Notes: generated by a model from the letters alone, not told the origin. A stretch of DNA of 64,000 nt from Oscillatoria acuminata PCC 6304 (GCF_000317105.1 NC_019693.1:5829227-5893226), one strand, 5' to 3'. Counted from the stretch's first letter, positions 1 through 9,640 are shown. Translations and numbers: made by a program.

Positions 1-759
1 TCAACCTCCGAATTGGGGCCCGTGACAACCTTTAAATTTGAGATTCCGGTCCGAGTCGTAACCGGGGGTGAAATTCCCGGACTTAATCCCTTTCCCTTGG
101 GTCGTTCTCTCCAGCCACAACAACCGGGCTACCGAATGATTATAGTGGATGATCACGATTATAATAGCCAACTGTTGATGCAAATTCTCCACCCTTTTGG
201 GTTTGAATTAAAACGAGCAGTTAACGGTGAAGAAGTTTTGGAAATGTGGCAAGAGTTTTTACCCCATTTAATTTGGATGGATATGCGAATGCCTAAAATA
301 GATGGGTATGAAGCAACCCGTCGAATTAAAGCCTATTGTCAGAATCATCCGGAAATTCCGGTTCCGGCGATTGTCGCCATTACGGCGAGTGGTTGGCATT
401 TTGATAAATCAGAAATTTTGGCGTCAGGTTGTGATGGGTTGATTCGTAAACCTTTTCGAGACGTGGATATTTTTGAGGCGATCGCCACTCATTTAGGGCT
501 ATCTTTGATGGCATCCCACAGAACCCCGGATGTTCCAGTTCTCGACCCAGAAGCCATGACTTTAAAAGCCGCGGACTTGGCCCATATTCCTCAGGAATTT
601 CTTGATAATTTATGGAATGGTTTAGTCCAAGGGGATTTAGAACTGATAGCCTCGGCGATCGAACAAGTGGGTGGAGAAGACCCCGTTTTAGCCGATGCCC
701 TCCAATCTTTAGCCAATCAATATCAATTTGAAAAATTACTGGGACTGATTTCCAGGTAA
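1..759 (+). CDS. Hybrid sensor histidine kinase, C-terminal part (truncated by window edge)
   Basis: The frame is already open at base 1, so the start lies outside the window. The first residues, ending in TTFKFEIPV, look like the last strand of a HATPase_c kinase domain. After a short linker comes a receiver (REC) domain at about residues 44–165 counted from base 1. It has the acidic pocket (VDD), the phospho-acceptor Asp in WMDMRMP (about residue 94), the Thr of AITAS and the Lys of RKPF. A tail of about 80 residues without clear identity follows, possibly a degenerate phosphotransfer-like segment. In this family the receiver takes phosphate from the kinase's own histidine or from another kinase. 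A later TTG at base 13 is unlikely to be a true start because the kinase-end signature precedes it. Input domains are not visible. Confidence 0.85.
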   Translation, partial: STSELGPVTTFKFEIPVRVVTGGEIPGLNPFPLGRSLQPQQPGYRMIIVDDHDYNSQLLMQILHPFGFELKRAVNGEEVLEMWQEFLPHLIWMDMRMPKIDGYEATRRIKAYCQNHPEIPVPAIVAITASGWHFDKSEILASGCDGLIRKPFRDVDIFEAIATHLGLSLMASHRTPDVPVLDPEAMTLKAADLAHIPQEFLDNLWNGLVQGDLELIASAIEQVGGEDPVLADALQSLANQYQFEKLLGLISR

Positions 760-1657
760 AGTTATATCCCCCGTTTTTTGTTCATTAAAAACTTAGAATA
801 ATGTTCAGTTGGAATTATAATTTTTGGTTTTAATCCTGTTAATGAAATCCTGATCAACCTGCTGGTCCTTCTCAGGGATGATATCGCTTCATAACAACTC
901 TGTAGCTTGGATTGAATTGGGGAATACATCCTTAAATCAATCCATTGATCCTCAAAAAAATGGGACGGGATAGTAAAGGGTTTGCGGGTAGACTTTTTTC
1001 AAAAAAAGTGCTATAGTAAAAATAAATCGGGCCAGGGTGGGAAAACTATCCAGTTATGCGGAAATCGCGCCCCAGTTGCTGACTTTGGGAAAAAGGGGCG
1101 ATCGCCTCCTTCAACCCCAAACCCTGACTAGATTTAATCATTCCATCCTACTCATGATGGGGATCATCGGAACTTCCTCGGGTTAATAGCTGGAATAGAT
1201 CAATCTGCCCCCGATCGCCTCTATCCTAAGATATAGGATCAGGATACCCGATTAGATAGATAGGGCAAAAACTATCTGGCCCTAATTTGTTGCGGATTAG
1301 CAGAATGTTATGAAGAAACCCGGTTTGTCTTTCCGTGACTGAAGCGGTGTCGTAGAGCCTTTGAGTAGAGCATCGGAAATTCAAAGAAAGGGATGAAAGA
1401 GTCAGGGATAAAGCATTGATTAATTTTTCCAGCCAAAGAATCTGCTATTATTAAAGTCAAAGGACAATAGACCCCTAATTTTTGGATGAATCCATGTTCG
1501 ATTTATTCAATTTTGTCATTGCTTCACCCCACCCCGGGTAAGCAGAAGATGCTCAGTTTTTGAAGCGGCTTTAAAAGATAGAGAATCAAAATCAAATTTG
1601 TCGGTTTAACAACTCGTAAAAATTCAGGAGAGTGGTCCTTATTCTCAAGATACAGGA
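760..1657. other. Intergenic, about 0.9 kb, no gene recognised
   Basis: No convincing ORF, tRNA or strong terminator is visible. Around 1315 there is a GAAACCCGGTTT stretch that matches a short palindromic motif repeated elsewhere in the window (20.9 kb, 36.85 kb, 49.8 kb). The last 30 bases contain the leader and ribosome binding site of the next gene. Confidence 0.5.
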
Positions 1658-1669
1658 GTGACTCAATCA

Positions 1670-3184
1670 ATGGTGAATCAGCGGTCCGCATCAAGCCCCA
1701 CAGCTCATGTATTAGTCGTTGACGATACCCCCGTTAACCTTTTACTTTTGAACCAAATCCTCTGCCGACACAATTATAAAATTAGAGTCGCTCCCAATGG
1801 AAAAATGGCATTAAAATCGGTTTTAACCAATCCTCCCGATTTGATTTTATTAGATATTAAAATGCCCGACATAGACGGGTACGAAGTTTGTCGGCAACTC
1901 AAATTGGACCCGCGAACGGCGGAAATTCCTATCATTTTTATCAGCGCTTTGGATGGGGTGATTGATAAAGTAACCGCTTTTAATTTAGGCGGCGTAGACT
2001 ATATCACCAAACCCTTTGAGCCTGTGGAAGTTTTGGCACGCATTGAACATCAATTGCGCCTGCGGGAATTGATGGTAGAACTCAAATGTCAAAATGCTCA
2101 GTTGCAATTGCTATTAACGACCTCCCAATCCATTAGCCAAGCCGGGGATATAGATTCGGCATTAGCCATTATTTTAGAAAAAATTTGTAAAACCCTAGGC
2201 TGGGACTTTGGGGAAGCCTGGATGCCGAATGACTCAGGCACTGAACTGGTATATGGGCAGGCATGGTATGGGAATGATACCAAACTTGCAGAATTTCATG
2301 ACTCCAGCAAAACCCAGGAAATTTTTCAATGTGGAGGATTTGCCGCCAGGATTTGGCAGGACCAAGATTTAAAATGGATTGCTGATGCCTCTCAGGAAGA
2401 GTCTGAGATGTTTTCTCGTGCCGATATCGCCGCAACTGCTGGACTCAAAGGTATGCTGGGAATTCCTATTTTGCTGCGGGATAGTACCACGGGGGAGAAC
2501 TCTCAAGTGTTAGCAGTGTTGGTGTTTTTTCAAAAAAAGGAAATGCAACCGGACCGACGATCGCTCGAATTGCTCAAAGCCGTTGCCAGTCAGTTAGGGT
2601 CAATGATTCAGCGCAAAAAAACCGAAGCTGCTTTAAAAAAAGCTAATTTAGAATTAGAACGGCTGGCGAATTTAGATAGTTTAACCCAAGTCGCCAATCG
2701 CCGGCGCTTTGATGAATATCTCGATCGCGAATGGAACCATGCACAACGGGAAAAACATCCCCTTTCCTTGATTTTATTTGACCTGGACTATTTTAAATCC
2801 TATAACGATTATTACGGACATCAAGCAGGCGATCGCTGTTTGCAACAAATAGCCCAATCCGCAGGCAGTGCAGTCACCCGCAAGACCGATTTACTCGCTC
2901 GTTATGGCGGCGAAGAATTTGTGATAATTTTACCCAATACCTACGGTTCTGGGGCGCTTAATGTGGCCGAAACCATTCGCGACTGCCTGAAACAATTGCA
3001 AATCCCTCACTTAGATTCCCCCGTCAGTCCTTGGGTCACCGTTAGTCTGGGAGTCTCCACCACGATTCCCACACCCTTAGAGCAACCGGAATCGTTAATT
3101 GCTGCTGCCGATGCCGCCCTCTATGAAGCCAAATCTCAAGGCCGCGATCGGGCCATTCTCAAAGAGATCCCCCCAAACCCTTGA
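1670..3184 (+). CDS. Response regulator diguanylate cyclase, REC–GAF–GGDEF
   Basis: Predicted to make the second messenger c-di-GMP from two GTP in a phosphorylation-dependent way. REC domain at residues about 14–130 (504-residue form): VDDTPVN acidic pocket, phospho-acceptor D62 in LLDIKMP, Lys in TKPF. A GAF-like sensor spans about 150–315 and the GGDEF domain about 330–500. The active-site loop reads GGEEF (413–417), a functional variant. Five residues upstream sits RKTD (404–407), matching the RxxD product-inhibition site, so feedback inhibition is likely. Start: ATG 1670 lies 11 bases after AGGAG. A GTG at 1658 in the same frame would add four residues but has no spaced ribosome binding site. 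Soluble, cytoplasmic; the partner kinase is unknown, although the kinase fragment upstream is a candidate by proximity. Confidence 0.9.
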   Translation: MVNQRSASSPTAHVLVVDDTPVNLLLLNQILCRHNYKIRVAPNGKMALKSVLTNPPDLILLDIKMPDIDGYEVCRQLKLDPRTAEIPIIFISALDGVIDKVTAFNLGGVDYITKPFEPVEVLARIEHQLRLRELMVELKCQNAQLQLLLTTSQSISQAGDIDSALAIILEKICKTLGWDFGEAWMPNDSGTELVYGQAWYGNDTKLAEFHDSSKTQEIFQCGGFAARIWQDQDLKWIADASQEESEMFSRADIAATAGLKGMLGIPILLRDSTTGENSQVLAVLVFFQKKEMQPDRRSLELLKAVASQLGSMIQRKKTEAALKKANLELERLANLDSLTQVANRRRFDEYLDREWNHAQREKHPLSLILFDLDYFKSYNDYYGHQAGDRCLQQIAQSAGSAVTRKTDLLARYGGEEFVIILPNTYGSGALNVAETIRDCLKQLQIPHLDSPVSPWVTVSLGVSTTIPTPLEQPESLIAAADAALYEAKSQGRDRAILKEIPPNP

Positions 3185-3281
3185 CCCCTCAATCGGCCTT
3201 CCCAGGGCATTTTTCCAGCCAATTGCTCTAAGTTGCCACAAATTGCGATAAAGTAGTCCTGGGGTCTCACCCGTTCGCGGG

Positions 3282-3322
3282 TTAACCCCCAGAAAAATCC
3301 CGACTGCGGAGGCGGGTTTTTG
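3282..3322. terminator. Possible weak terminator hairpin
   Basis: A CCCG/CGGG stem flanked by an A-run on the left and a T-run on the right lies between the diguanylate cyclase gene and the following GTPase gene. The stem is short, so efficiency is doubtful. Confidence 0.35.
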
Positions 3323-3359
3323 ATCAAGGCAGCATCGATTCGTCGTTTTTATACAACAG

Positions 3360-4709
3360 ATGAGTGAGCAACGCGAGACTGATTCCCCCAAACCCGATTC
3401 CCATCCGTCCCCCGAACCGACGGAGAATCTCACCCTGGAATCGCCAGAATCAGCAGAATCAGCCCAAAAATCCTGGACCAGTCGCCTCTCTGAGGTCTGG
3501 AATCAGGCCACAGACCGGCTAAAACAACTCTCCCTAGGCGATCGCCTCCCCCAATATTTCCAAGATTGGTTCAGCGTCAGCGATGAACGAGTCGCTGAAA
3601 TTTTGACAGCAGTTCGCGCCCAATTGCCCACCACCGAGGCCCTATTAATTGGCAAACCCCAAGCGGGCAAAAGTTCCATTGTCCGGGGACTCACCGGGGT
3701 TTCTGCCGAAATTGTCGGCCAAGGATTTCGGCCCCACACCCAACATACCGAACGCTATGCCTACCCCTCCAGTGAGTTGCCATTACTGATTTTTACCGAT
3801 ACCGTCGGACTCGGGGATGTCAACCAAGATACGGAGGCGATCGTTCAAGAGTTAGTCGGAGATTTGCAACAAGAAACGGGTCGGGCCAAAATCCTGATTC
3901 TCACGGTGAAAATCAACGATTTTGCCACAGATTCCCTGCGCCAAATCGTCCAACAGTTACGCGCCGCGTCGCCTCACATCCCTTGTCTATTGGCGGTAAC
4001 CTGTTTGCATGAAGTCTATCCTCCGAATACCGAAGATCATCCCCCCTATCCCCCGGATTATCCCTCGGTGAATCGGGCGTTTGAGTCGATTAAAACTGGG
4101 TTTGCCGAGGTTTGCGATCGGGCCGTTGCCCTGGATTTTACCCTAGAAGAAGATGGTTATACTCCCGTCTTTTATGGCTTAGATGCCCTCAGTGATGCCT
4201 TGGCCGACCTCCTCCCAGAAGCCGAATCCAGCGCCATTTATCAACTGTTGGACCAAGGCGCAGGGGAGAAAATAGGCACATTGTATCGTGATGTCGCCCG
4301 ACGGTATATTTTAGCCTTTTCCATCATGGCCGCCACCCTCGCTGCCGTTCCCCTACCCTTTGCCACCATGCCAGTCCTGACTGCATTACAAGTCTCCCTG
4401 GTGGGATTGTTAGGGCGACTCTACGGACAGACACTTACGCCGTCCCAAGCGGGGGGAGTCGTCAGTGCGATCGCCGGTGGATTTGTCGCCCAGGCAGTCG
4501 GGCGGGAATTAGTCAAATTTGTGCCAATTTTCGGCAGTGCGATCGCCGCCTCCTGGGCCGCTGCCTATACTTGGGCCCTCGGAGAAGGAGCTTGTGTGTA
4601 TTTTGGGGATTTAATGGGCGGTAAAAAACCCGACCCCGACAAAATTCAAGCCGCCATGCAAGATGCCTTTGCTTCCGCTAAAGAACGGTTTAAAGGCATT
4701 AATCGTTAA
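3360..4709 (+). CDS. Era/dynamin-type GTPase with C-terminal DUF697-like membrane domain
   Basis: 449 residues. A Pro/Ser/Glu-rich N-terminus (1–40) precedes a P-loop GTPase domain: G1 GKPQAGKS at 98–105 and G3 DTVG at 147–150. The base-recognition motif is not a clean NKxD; AVTCLHE occupies the expected place, so guanine specificity is uncertain. The C-terminal 130 residues are hydrophobic and Ala/Gly-rich (about 310–420), like the YcjF/DUF697 region found with such GTPases, suggesting two or three membrane-associated helices. Proteins of this type are thought to act at membranes; the substrate process is unknown. The gene stands alone, with the IS element about 40 bases downstream. ATG 3360 is the only good start before the conserved part. 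Confidence 0.75.
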   Translation: MSEQRETDSPKPDSHPSPEPTENLTLESPESAESAQKSWTSRLSEVWNQATDRLKQLSLGDRLPQYFQDWFSVSDERVAEILTAVRAQLPTTEALLIGKPQAGKSSIVRGLTGVSAEIVGQGFRPHTQHTERYAYPSSELPLLIFTDTVGLGDVNQDTEAIVQELVGDLQQETGRAKILILTVKINDFATDSLRQIVQQLRAASPHIPCLLAVTCLHEVYPPNTEDHPPYPPDYPSVNRAFESIKTGFAEVCDRAVALDFTLEEDGYTPVFYGLDALSDALADLLPEAESSAIYQLLDQGAGEKIGTLYRDVARRYILAFSIMAATLAAVPLPFATMPVLTALQVSLVGLLGRLYGQTLTPSQAGGVVSAIAGGFVAQAVGRELVKFVPIFGSAIAASWAAAYTWALGEGACVYFGDLMGGKKPDPDKIQAAMQDAFASAKERFKGINR

Positions 4710-4752
4710 GGTTTTGGGTGAAGATAGAGACAATACCTTCGCCAATTTAATG

Positions 4753-5711
4753 GGTAGTCATAAATATGTAATGATGCGGCTAGACTACTAATAGAAATCT
4801 CCTTGGTTTATAAAAAATAAAAGCCAAAATTATTGTGCTTTAATAAGCTAATCTTATAAAAGATGTTTGAAATCCAAATATTTTTCTGTAATGAAAAATG
4901 TTAAATTATGACCATAAATTTTAGAGAAATTAACATATGAAAAAATCGATGAATTCTCAACCCATCCAGAAGTCTAATGATTTTGAAGACTCTCAACCAG
5001 TCTGTCCTAGATGTGGCTCTCATAAAATCCGAAAGAATGGTCATATTCATAATGGTAAGCAAAATCATCAATGTAAGGACTGTGGCCGCCAGTTTGTTGA
5101 AAATAACCGTAAAAAATATATTGATAACTCTATTAAAAAATATATTGATAACCTATTACTTGAAAGAATATCTTTGGCTGGCATATGTAGAGTTTTTGAG
5201 GTCTGATGGAACTTGGCTTCAGAAATACGTCAATGCCAAGTATGCCGAGGTTTCCAGGGAACTTGAAGTATCAGCTAAATCCCTAGGAAAACTAAGCATT
5301 CAATGTGACGAACTTTGGTCTTATGTTCAAAACAAAGAAAACCAACAGTGGTGGGGATGCCTTTAGATTTAGAAACCCGAGAAATTGTCGGATTTTATTT
5401 AGGAGATAGAAGTCAAAAATCAGCGGAAAAATTATGGGAATCTTTACCTCCTGTTTATCGGCAATGTGCAGTCTGCTATACAGATTTTTGGCAAGCATAT
5501 GAATGTGTTTTTCCAAAAACCAGACATAAGCCGGTCAGCAAAAATAGCGGAAAAACCAGCCATATTGAACGGTTTAATAATACCTTAAGACAACGAGTTT
5601 CTAGACTCGTTAGAAAAACTTTATCGGTTTCTAAAAAATTAGATAATCATGTTGGGGCCTTATTGTATTTTATTCATGATTATAATGAATCATTACATAT
5701 TTAGGACTACC
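4753..5711 (+). mobile_element. IS1-family insertion sequence, about 959 bp, probably inactive
   Basis: The ends are visible as near-perfect inverted repeats of about 23 bp. The left end starts GGTAGTCATAAATATGTAAT at 4753. The right end, read on the minus strand from 5711, starts GGTAGTCCTAAATATGTAAT. The transposase stop codon lies inside the right repeat, as is common for compact elements. Flanking 8–9 bp do not match each other (AATTTAATG on the left, GATTTTTTC on the right), so no target duplication is seen. This suggests age, later rearrangement or homologous exchange. Base composition is clearly more AT-rich than the neighbouring genes. The transposase reading frame is broken twice. 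Confidence 0.8.
4937..5704 (+). pseudogene. IS1-family transposase, broken by two frameshifts
   Basis: The product is split over three segments. Segment 1 (4937–5206) carries the InsA-like zinc finger: CPRCGS, then KNGH and CKDCGRQFV, about residues 23–55. Segment 2, in the next frame (about 5200–5345), continues with DGTWLQKYV and CDELWSYVQNKENQQW. Segment 3 (about 5345–5704), back in the first frame, continues with LDLETREIVGFYLGD, YTDFWQAY, HIERFNNTLRQR and the closing HDYNESLHI, the DDE-type catalytic half. The first break needs a +1 shift near GTCTGATGG, where one extra base appears present. The second needs a −1 shift near CAGTGGTGGGG. IS1 relatives use a programmed −1 shift on an A-rich slippery run; neither site looks like that, so mutation is the simpler reading. 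Confidence 0.8.
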
Positions 5712-6158
5712 GATTTTTTCACATTTTACCTTTTTTTTGGTTCCCATCCTCATTTCTAGTATCAGTATAAATACTTAGGACATTAACGGGATGCTCCCCT
5801 CTTGTGTCCCTACAAAGAGAAATTAGTTTCGATAAGACTATCAAATGGTTCAACCGCTCCGGTCAACTAGCTCAAGCCCTACAACAAAACACTTTATCCT
5901 TACTTATGGAAGACTTGAAAAATAACATGGAGCCACTTTGCAAACAAAAAAGGACAAGAAAAACGACCCTTGAATTGATAGACAGCCACATCCCTTACTT
6001 GAATAGTTTTCAGGGAGACCCCCTCCCTAAAAACGTTTAACCCATAACGATGGAAGCCTTAGCTTGATGCGTATGGGGTAACACCCCCATGTGATTAGCC
6101 AACAGAATCCTTGAGGGTGCGGGTTCTCGGAAACTTGCTCGCTAACCAACACCATATT
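5712..6158. other. AT-rich unexplained stretch downstream of the IS
   Basis: Between the IS end and the DHH gene. It contains a 78-codon ORF (listed separately) and, near 6068–6087, a short perfect hairpin with ATGGGG/CCCCAT arms. The stretch after the ORF is poor in stop-free frames. It may be the remnant of another mobile element, but I do not recognise it. Confidence 0.4.
5804..6040 (+). CDS. Uncertain 78-residue hypothetical ORF
   Basis: GTG-started ORF immediately after the IS element. The product is polar and probably helical with a basic middle (CKQKRTRKT). No motif is recognised and no Shine–Dalgarno sequence is seen upstream. Codon and base use are AT-rich, like the neighbouring IS rather than the host genes. 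It may be part of a broken mobile gene or not a gene at all. Confidence 0.25.
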   Translation: MSLQREISFDKTIKWFNRSGQLAQALQQNTLSLLMEDLKNNMEPLCKQKRTRKTTLELIDSHIPYLNSFQGDPLPKNV

Positions 6159-7367
6159 TTAATTCGTGCTATGAATTAAATCATCTTTGGGACTGACTAA
6201 TTTTAGCAGTTTTTGTTTAATTTGTAGGTCAAAGACTTCCCATTTCATGCGGGCAAAATCTTTGCTGTCGTTGCTGCCGGAGAGGAATCCCATTGGAATT
6301 TCAAATCCGCCTGCTTGCGATCGCCCTCCGCCAAAGAAGCGCCCTTGAGCATCTTTGCCAAAGGCTTCCTTGATAAATTCATCCGGGTCTAAGGTCAATT
6401 TATTGGTTCTTAAAGACCCTGTGACTAATTCGATATCTTCGTCTTCGTCGTGAACGATGCCATAGACAACGGCAGTATGAACGTTTTCTTCGGTGACGAG
6501 AAAATCTGCCGCTTGAGGGATGGCATCCCGGTCATCGTAACGCAGGTATCCGACTCCGGCAATACAGAAATTATTTTGAACGATTCTATTTTTAAGTGAT
6601 CGCTCGATGACATCCATCACTCGTTTAGACCGAGAGGCTTGCAACACTGAACTAATCAACTGGCTATCATAAAATCGGCTTAAATAAGCCGCTGCCATAA
6701 AATCATCTTCCCGCGCTTGGCGCAGTTGGTTCGTATCCGATCGCAACCCATGCATTAAGGCAGTTGCACATTTAACGTGATCGCTGACATTAATATCCAG
6801 GTGGAGCAATTCTGCCATTAAATATTGGGTAAAAATGGTGGCAGTGGCTCGAATATGAGGGCGAATATCCAGAAATTCGGCGCTTAATTCATCCTGAATG
6901 GTATGATGGTCGATCGCCACAATCAGGGGAATTTGTGCCGTTTTTAATACGGAAAAAAGCTGAGATGTCGTTCCTTGATTGTCAATCAACACGCAGCCGT
7001 TGTAAATAGACCAATCCTTGGATTTGGCGATTTCTAGGGGCAAGCGCTGCACGGGCAATCCGGTTAATTTCACCAAGGCAATATTTTCCTGGTGACTGAG
7101 TGCTCCGGCATAAACAATATCGCATTCAATCTCATACTGGGCGGCAATTAATTTGTAAGCCCAAGCACAAGACATGGCATCGGGGTCCGGGAAGTCTTGG
7201 AGCACCACCAAGTGCCGATCGCCGCTATGGTGCTGCAAAACTTGCCGCAGTGCTTCGGCTTTCGTTGCGCTTCCCGGATCTAGCCATTGCTTACTATCGC
7301 CAGAAACGATGGGTAATGCTCCATCTCGAACGGCTATTTGAGCCAGTTCGGTGTTCGATTCCTCCAC
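6159..7367 (-). CDS. DHH/DHHA1 family phosphoesterase (NrnA-like oligoribonuclease / pAp phosphatase)
   Basis: Manganese-type DHH phosphoesterases of this group degrade nano-RNAs and/or dephosphorylate pAp; some act on cyclic dinucleotides. Visible motifs: DFPDPDA near residue 60 (metal ligands), VLIDNQG near 130, the DHH signature in VAIDHHT near 155, and the DHHA1 substrate motif GGGRSQAGGFEIPMGF near 350. Length (402–407 residues) is longer than typical NrnA (about 320), with extra N- and C-terminal segments. Start: GTG at 7367 has GAGGGG seven bases upstream; a TTG at 7382 would add five residues. Cytoplasmic. Exact substrate cannot be read from sequence. Confidence 0.8.
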   Translation of the reverse strand: MEESNTELAQIAVRDGALPIVSGDSKQWLDPGSATKAEALRQVLQHHSGDRHLVVLQDFPDPDAMSCAWAYKLIAAQYEIECDIVYAGALSHQENIALVKLTGLPVQRLPLEIAKSKDWSIYNGCVLIDNQGTTSQLFSVLKTAQIPLIVAIDHHTIQDELSAEFLDIRPHIRATATIFTQYLMAELLHLDINVSDHVKCATALMHGLRSDTNQLRQAREDDFMAAAYLSRFYDSQLISSVLQASRSKRVMDVIERSLKNRIVQNNFCIAGVGYLRYDDRDAIPQAADFLVTEENVHTAVVYGIVHDEDEDIELVTGSLRTNKLTLDPDEFIKEAFGKDAQGRFFGGGRSQAGGFEIPMGFLSGSNDSKDFARMKWEVFDLQIKQKLLKLVSPKDDLIHSTN

Positions 7368-7514
7368 TAATTTTCCCCTCAATTCGGTGCATCCACTTCC
7401 AACGCGATCGCAGACTCGTAACCGTTTTGAGGTTATTGCCTGCGTTTATAGAATAACTCTACGATAGCGCTTTAAGTGCCCGGTTGCGATCGCTGACGTC
7501 AGGAACTCTTGGCA

Positions 7515-7551
7515 AAAACCCCTCGTAGTTGAACCAACTACAAGGGGTTTT
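7515..7551 (-). terminator. Strong terminator after the HNH gene
   Basis: Arms AAAACCCCT-c-GTAGTTG and CAACTAC-a-AGGGGTTTT form a stem of 16 pairs with one mismatch and a 3-base loop. It ends in a T-run on the minus strand; the A-run on the other side means it could act both ways. The stop codon of the HNH gene overlaps the right edge. Confidence 0.85.
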
Positions 7552-8047
7552 AAGCACCAATTACATATTTTTGCCACTCTTGATGTAGACCGCTTTTGAG
7601 ATGCTTACTCACCTCAAAATAAAGACTGCTGTAGGGTCGGCGGGGTATTCTGGTTAGGGGCATTTTACTTTCCTCCGGAGTTCGGTTTCCTTTTTTGACA
7701 TTGCAACGGACGCAGGCAGAGACGAGGTTTTCCCAACTGTCGGGACCCCCTCGCGATCGCGGAATCACATGATCTAAGGTCAATTCGTCTCCGGAATAAC
7801 CACAGTATTGACAAGAATGGCTGTCCCGGTGTAGGATGTTTCTCCGGGTCAAAGGAATTTCATGATACGGGATGCGGACGTAATGCCGAAGCCGAATCAC
7901 CGTAGGCAGGGGAACATCGGAATAGATAAACTTCCCGTTGTGTTCGACCTGCTCGGCTTTCCCCTTCAGCAATAGCACGATGGCCCTCCTCCAGCTCGTA
8001 ATGTTGAGCGGTTCGTAGGAGGCGTTAAGGACTAGAACCTTGCCCAT
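7550..8047 (-). CDS. HNH nuclease-family protein (small cyanobacterial type)
   Basis: 165 residues. The N-terminus (VLVLNASYEPLNITSWRRA) is typical of a widespread single-domain HNH family in cyanobacteria and other bacteria. The HNH core has CQYCG (about residues 78–82), LDHVIPRSRGG with the catalytic DH (about 92–102), WENLVSACVRCNVKKGNRTP (CxxC and N), giving a four-Cys zinc knuckle and the ββα-metal active site. Function in the host is not established; DNA nicking or repair roles are suggested for relatives. Monocistronic with its own terminator. Start ATG at 8047. Confidence 0.85.
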   Translation of the reverse strand: MGKVLVLNASYEPLNITSWRRAIVLLLKGKAEQVEHNGKFIYSDVPLPTVIRLRHYVRIPYHEIPLTRRNILHRDSHSCQYCGYSGDELTLDHVIPRSRGGPDSWENLVSACVRCNVKKGNRTPEESKMPLTRIPRRPYSSLYFEVSKHLKSGLHQEWQKYVIGA

Positions 8048-8134
8048 TGCGTCTCTATTAAAAAGAAGATTTTTACAGATGTTAGCACAGCTTGAACAGA
8101 CTGTGTAAACTTCTTGGATTTTTTTTTGAAAAAA

Positions 8135-9640
8135 TTAAGGGCCTTGAGAACCCGAGGCGGGGTCTGCTGATCCGGTGGAGGATGAGGCGGTTACCTTGAA
8201 TTCTCCAGTGGGTTCCTCCTTCAAACCTAGGAGGAGATAGGTTTTCATCATTCCCTTACCCTTGACCTGGATCGCGCCGCGAGACTGGAACTGGAAGCGA
8301 TCGCGCAGGAGGAAATAGGTCACTTCGGAGACTTGAATTTGTCCGGGAATGCCATGAGATTCCATACGGGAAGCGGTATTGACGGCATCCCCCCACAAAT
8401 CGTAAATAAATTTTTTGATGCCAATCACCCCAGCGACGACGGGACCATTATTGATGCCGATGCGGATACTTAAGGGGATTCCCGTTTCTGCCGCGAGTTG
8501 GCGAACCTCTTGCTGCATATCTAGGGCCATTTGCGCGATCGCCTTGGCACAATCGGGATGCGGTTGCGGAAGTCCTCCCACCACCATATAAGCATCCCCA
8601 ATGGTCTTAATTTTTTCCACCGCATACTGTTCTGCAAGTTGGTCAAAGATGGAAAATATTTTATTGAGTAATTCGACTACTTCTACCGCAGGTACTTCCG
8701 TAGAAAGCTGAGTAAATCCCACCAAGTCGGCAAACAAAACCGTAGCATTGGGGAAACTTTCGGCAATGGGATAAACCCCCTGTTTCAATTGTTGCGCGAT
8801 GGTATGGGGTAAAATATTTAACAGGAGTTTTTCCGATTGGTCTCGGGCAATTTCTACCTCTGCTACTAAATTTTCTAGCTCTTTTTTACTCTCTTGGATT
8901 TCCTGGAAATATCGATTAATTTGGTGATTCATACGGTTAAAATCAATCAGCACATCCCCCAATTCATCTCGACGATTTATGGCTAGAGAAAGGCAACTCA
9001 AATCCCCGGTTACTTTTCCCGGTGATTCTCCCACGGCAATCAATGCTTTTCTGAGTTTTAAAATAGGAACGATTACCGCTGGGGCAAGGGCGGTTAAGGT
9101 CGCGATCGTTACAAAAAGACAGATTAGAATAACCAAGCCAAAAATTCGGATAATAAAGGCTTTTATTTCCTTTTTGATTTGAGAAGAATCAAGGCGAACA
9201 ATGACCAGATAGGGATTGCCATCGGCTTCGGTCCACATTGCCATTTCATAGCGATCGCCATCATCACTGCGGAGGCGCACCGAAGGAGCATTCATGACAT
9301 AATTAAAGTTTAACTCGGGGGTTTCGCCAAAGGAGCCGATCGCCTCTCCCTCCTGGGTGTAAACGTGACCACCAGCCACCCGAGATTCTAACATTAAATG
9401 TTGGGCGACTTCTTTAATTTTGGGCGCGGTGATGGGCGAACCACATAACCGCAATAGAGGAGAAATAGTGGCAACTCCAACATCTTCTAAATGCTGAATC
9501 AGTTCGCGCTCACGACGATACGCGGAGGGGAGTAAAATCAGGGCTTCCACCACAACAATGCTAATAAATACCCATAACGCAATGCGACGCGATAAACGAG
9601 CGTTGAGCAGATTGAAAATAGAGGTGAATCCATTTAGCAT
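8135..9640 (-). CDS. Membrane-bound class III adenylate cyclase with HAMP
   Basis: Makes cAMP from ATP. Order: TM1 (about 19–39), extracytoplasmic sensor region (40–160), TM2 (about 162–190), HAMP and coiled coil (190–280), cyclase domain (about 295–475). Catalytic residues are complete: metal-binding D305 (FADLVGF) and D349 (TIGDAYM), transition-state N421 and R425 (NTASR). The specificity pair K345 and D414 (YDLWG) reads as adenylate rather than guanylate cyclase. The C-terminal 30 residues are Ser/Thr/Pro/Gly-rich. The sensor region lacks a recognised fold. Start ATG 9640. Alone on this strand; target is presumably a CRP-type cAMP receptor elsewhere. Confidence 0.9.
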   Translation of the reverse strand: MLNGFTSIFNLLNARLSRRIALWVFISIVVVEALILLPSAYRRERELIQHLEDVGVATISPLLRLCGSPITAPKIKEVAQHLMLESRVAGGHVYTQEGEAIGSFGETPELNFNYVMNAPSVRLRSDDGDRYEMAMWTEADGNPYLVIVRLDSSQIKKEIKAFIIRIFGLVILICLFVTIATLTALAPAVIVPILKLRKALIAVGESPGKVTGDLSCLSLAINRRDELGDVLIDFNRMNHQINRYFQEIQESKKELENLVAEVEIARDQSEKLLLNILPHTIAQQLKQGVYPIAESFPNATVLFADLVGFTQLSTEVPAVEVVELLNKIFSIFDQLAEQYAVEKIKTIGDAYMVVGGLPQPHPDCAKAIAQMALDMQQEVRQLAAETGIPLSIRIGINNGPVVAGVIGIKKFIYDLWGDAVNTASRMESHGIPGQIQVSEVTYFLLRDRFQFQSRGAIQVKGKGMMKTYLLLGLKEEPTGEFKVTASSSTGSADPASGSQGP

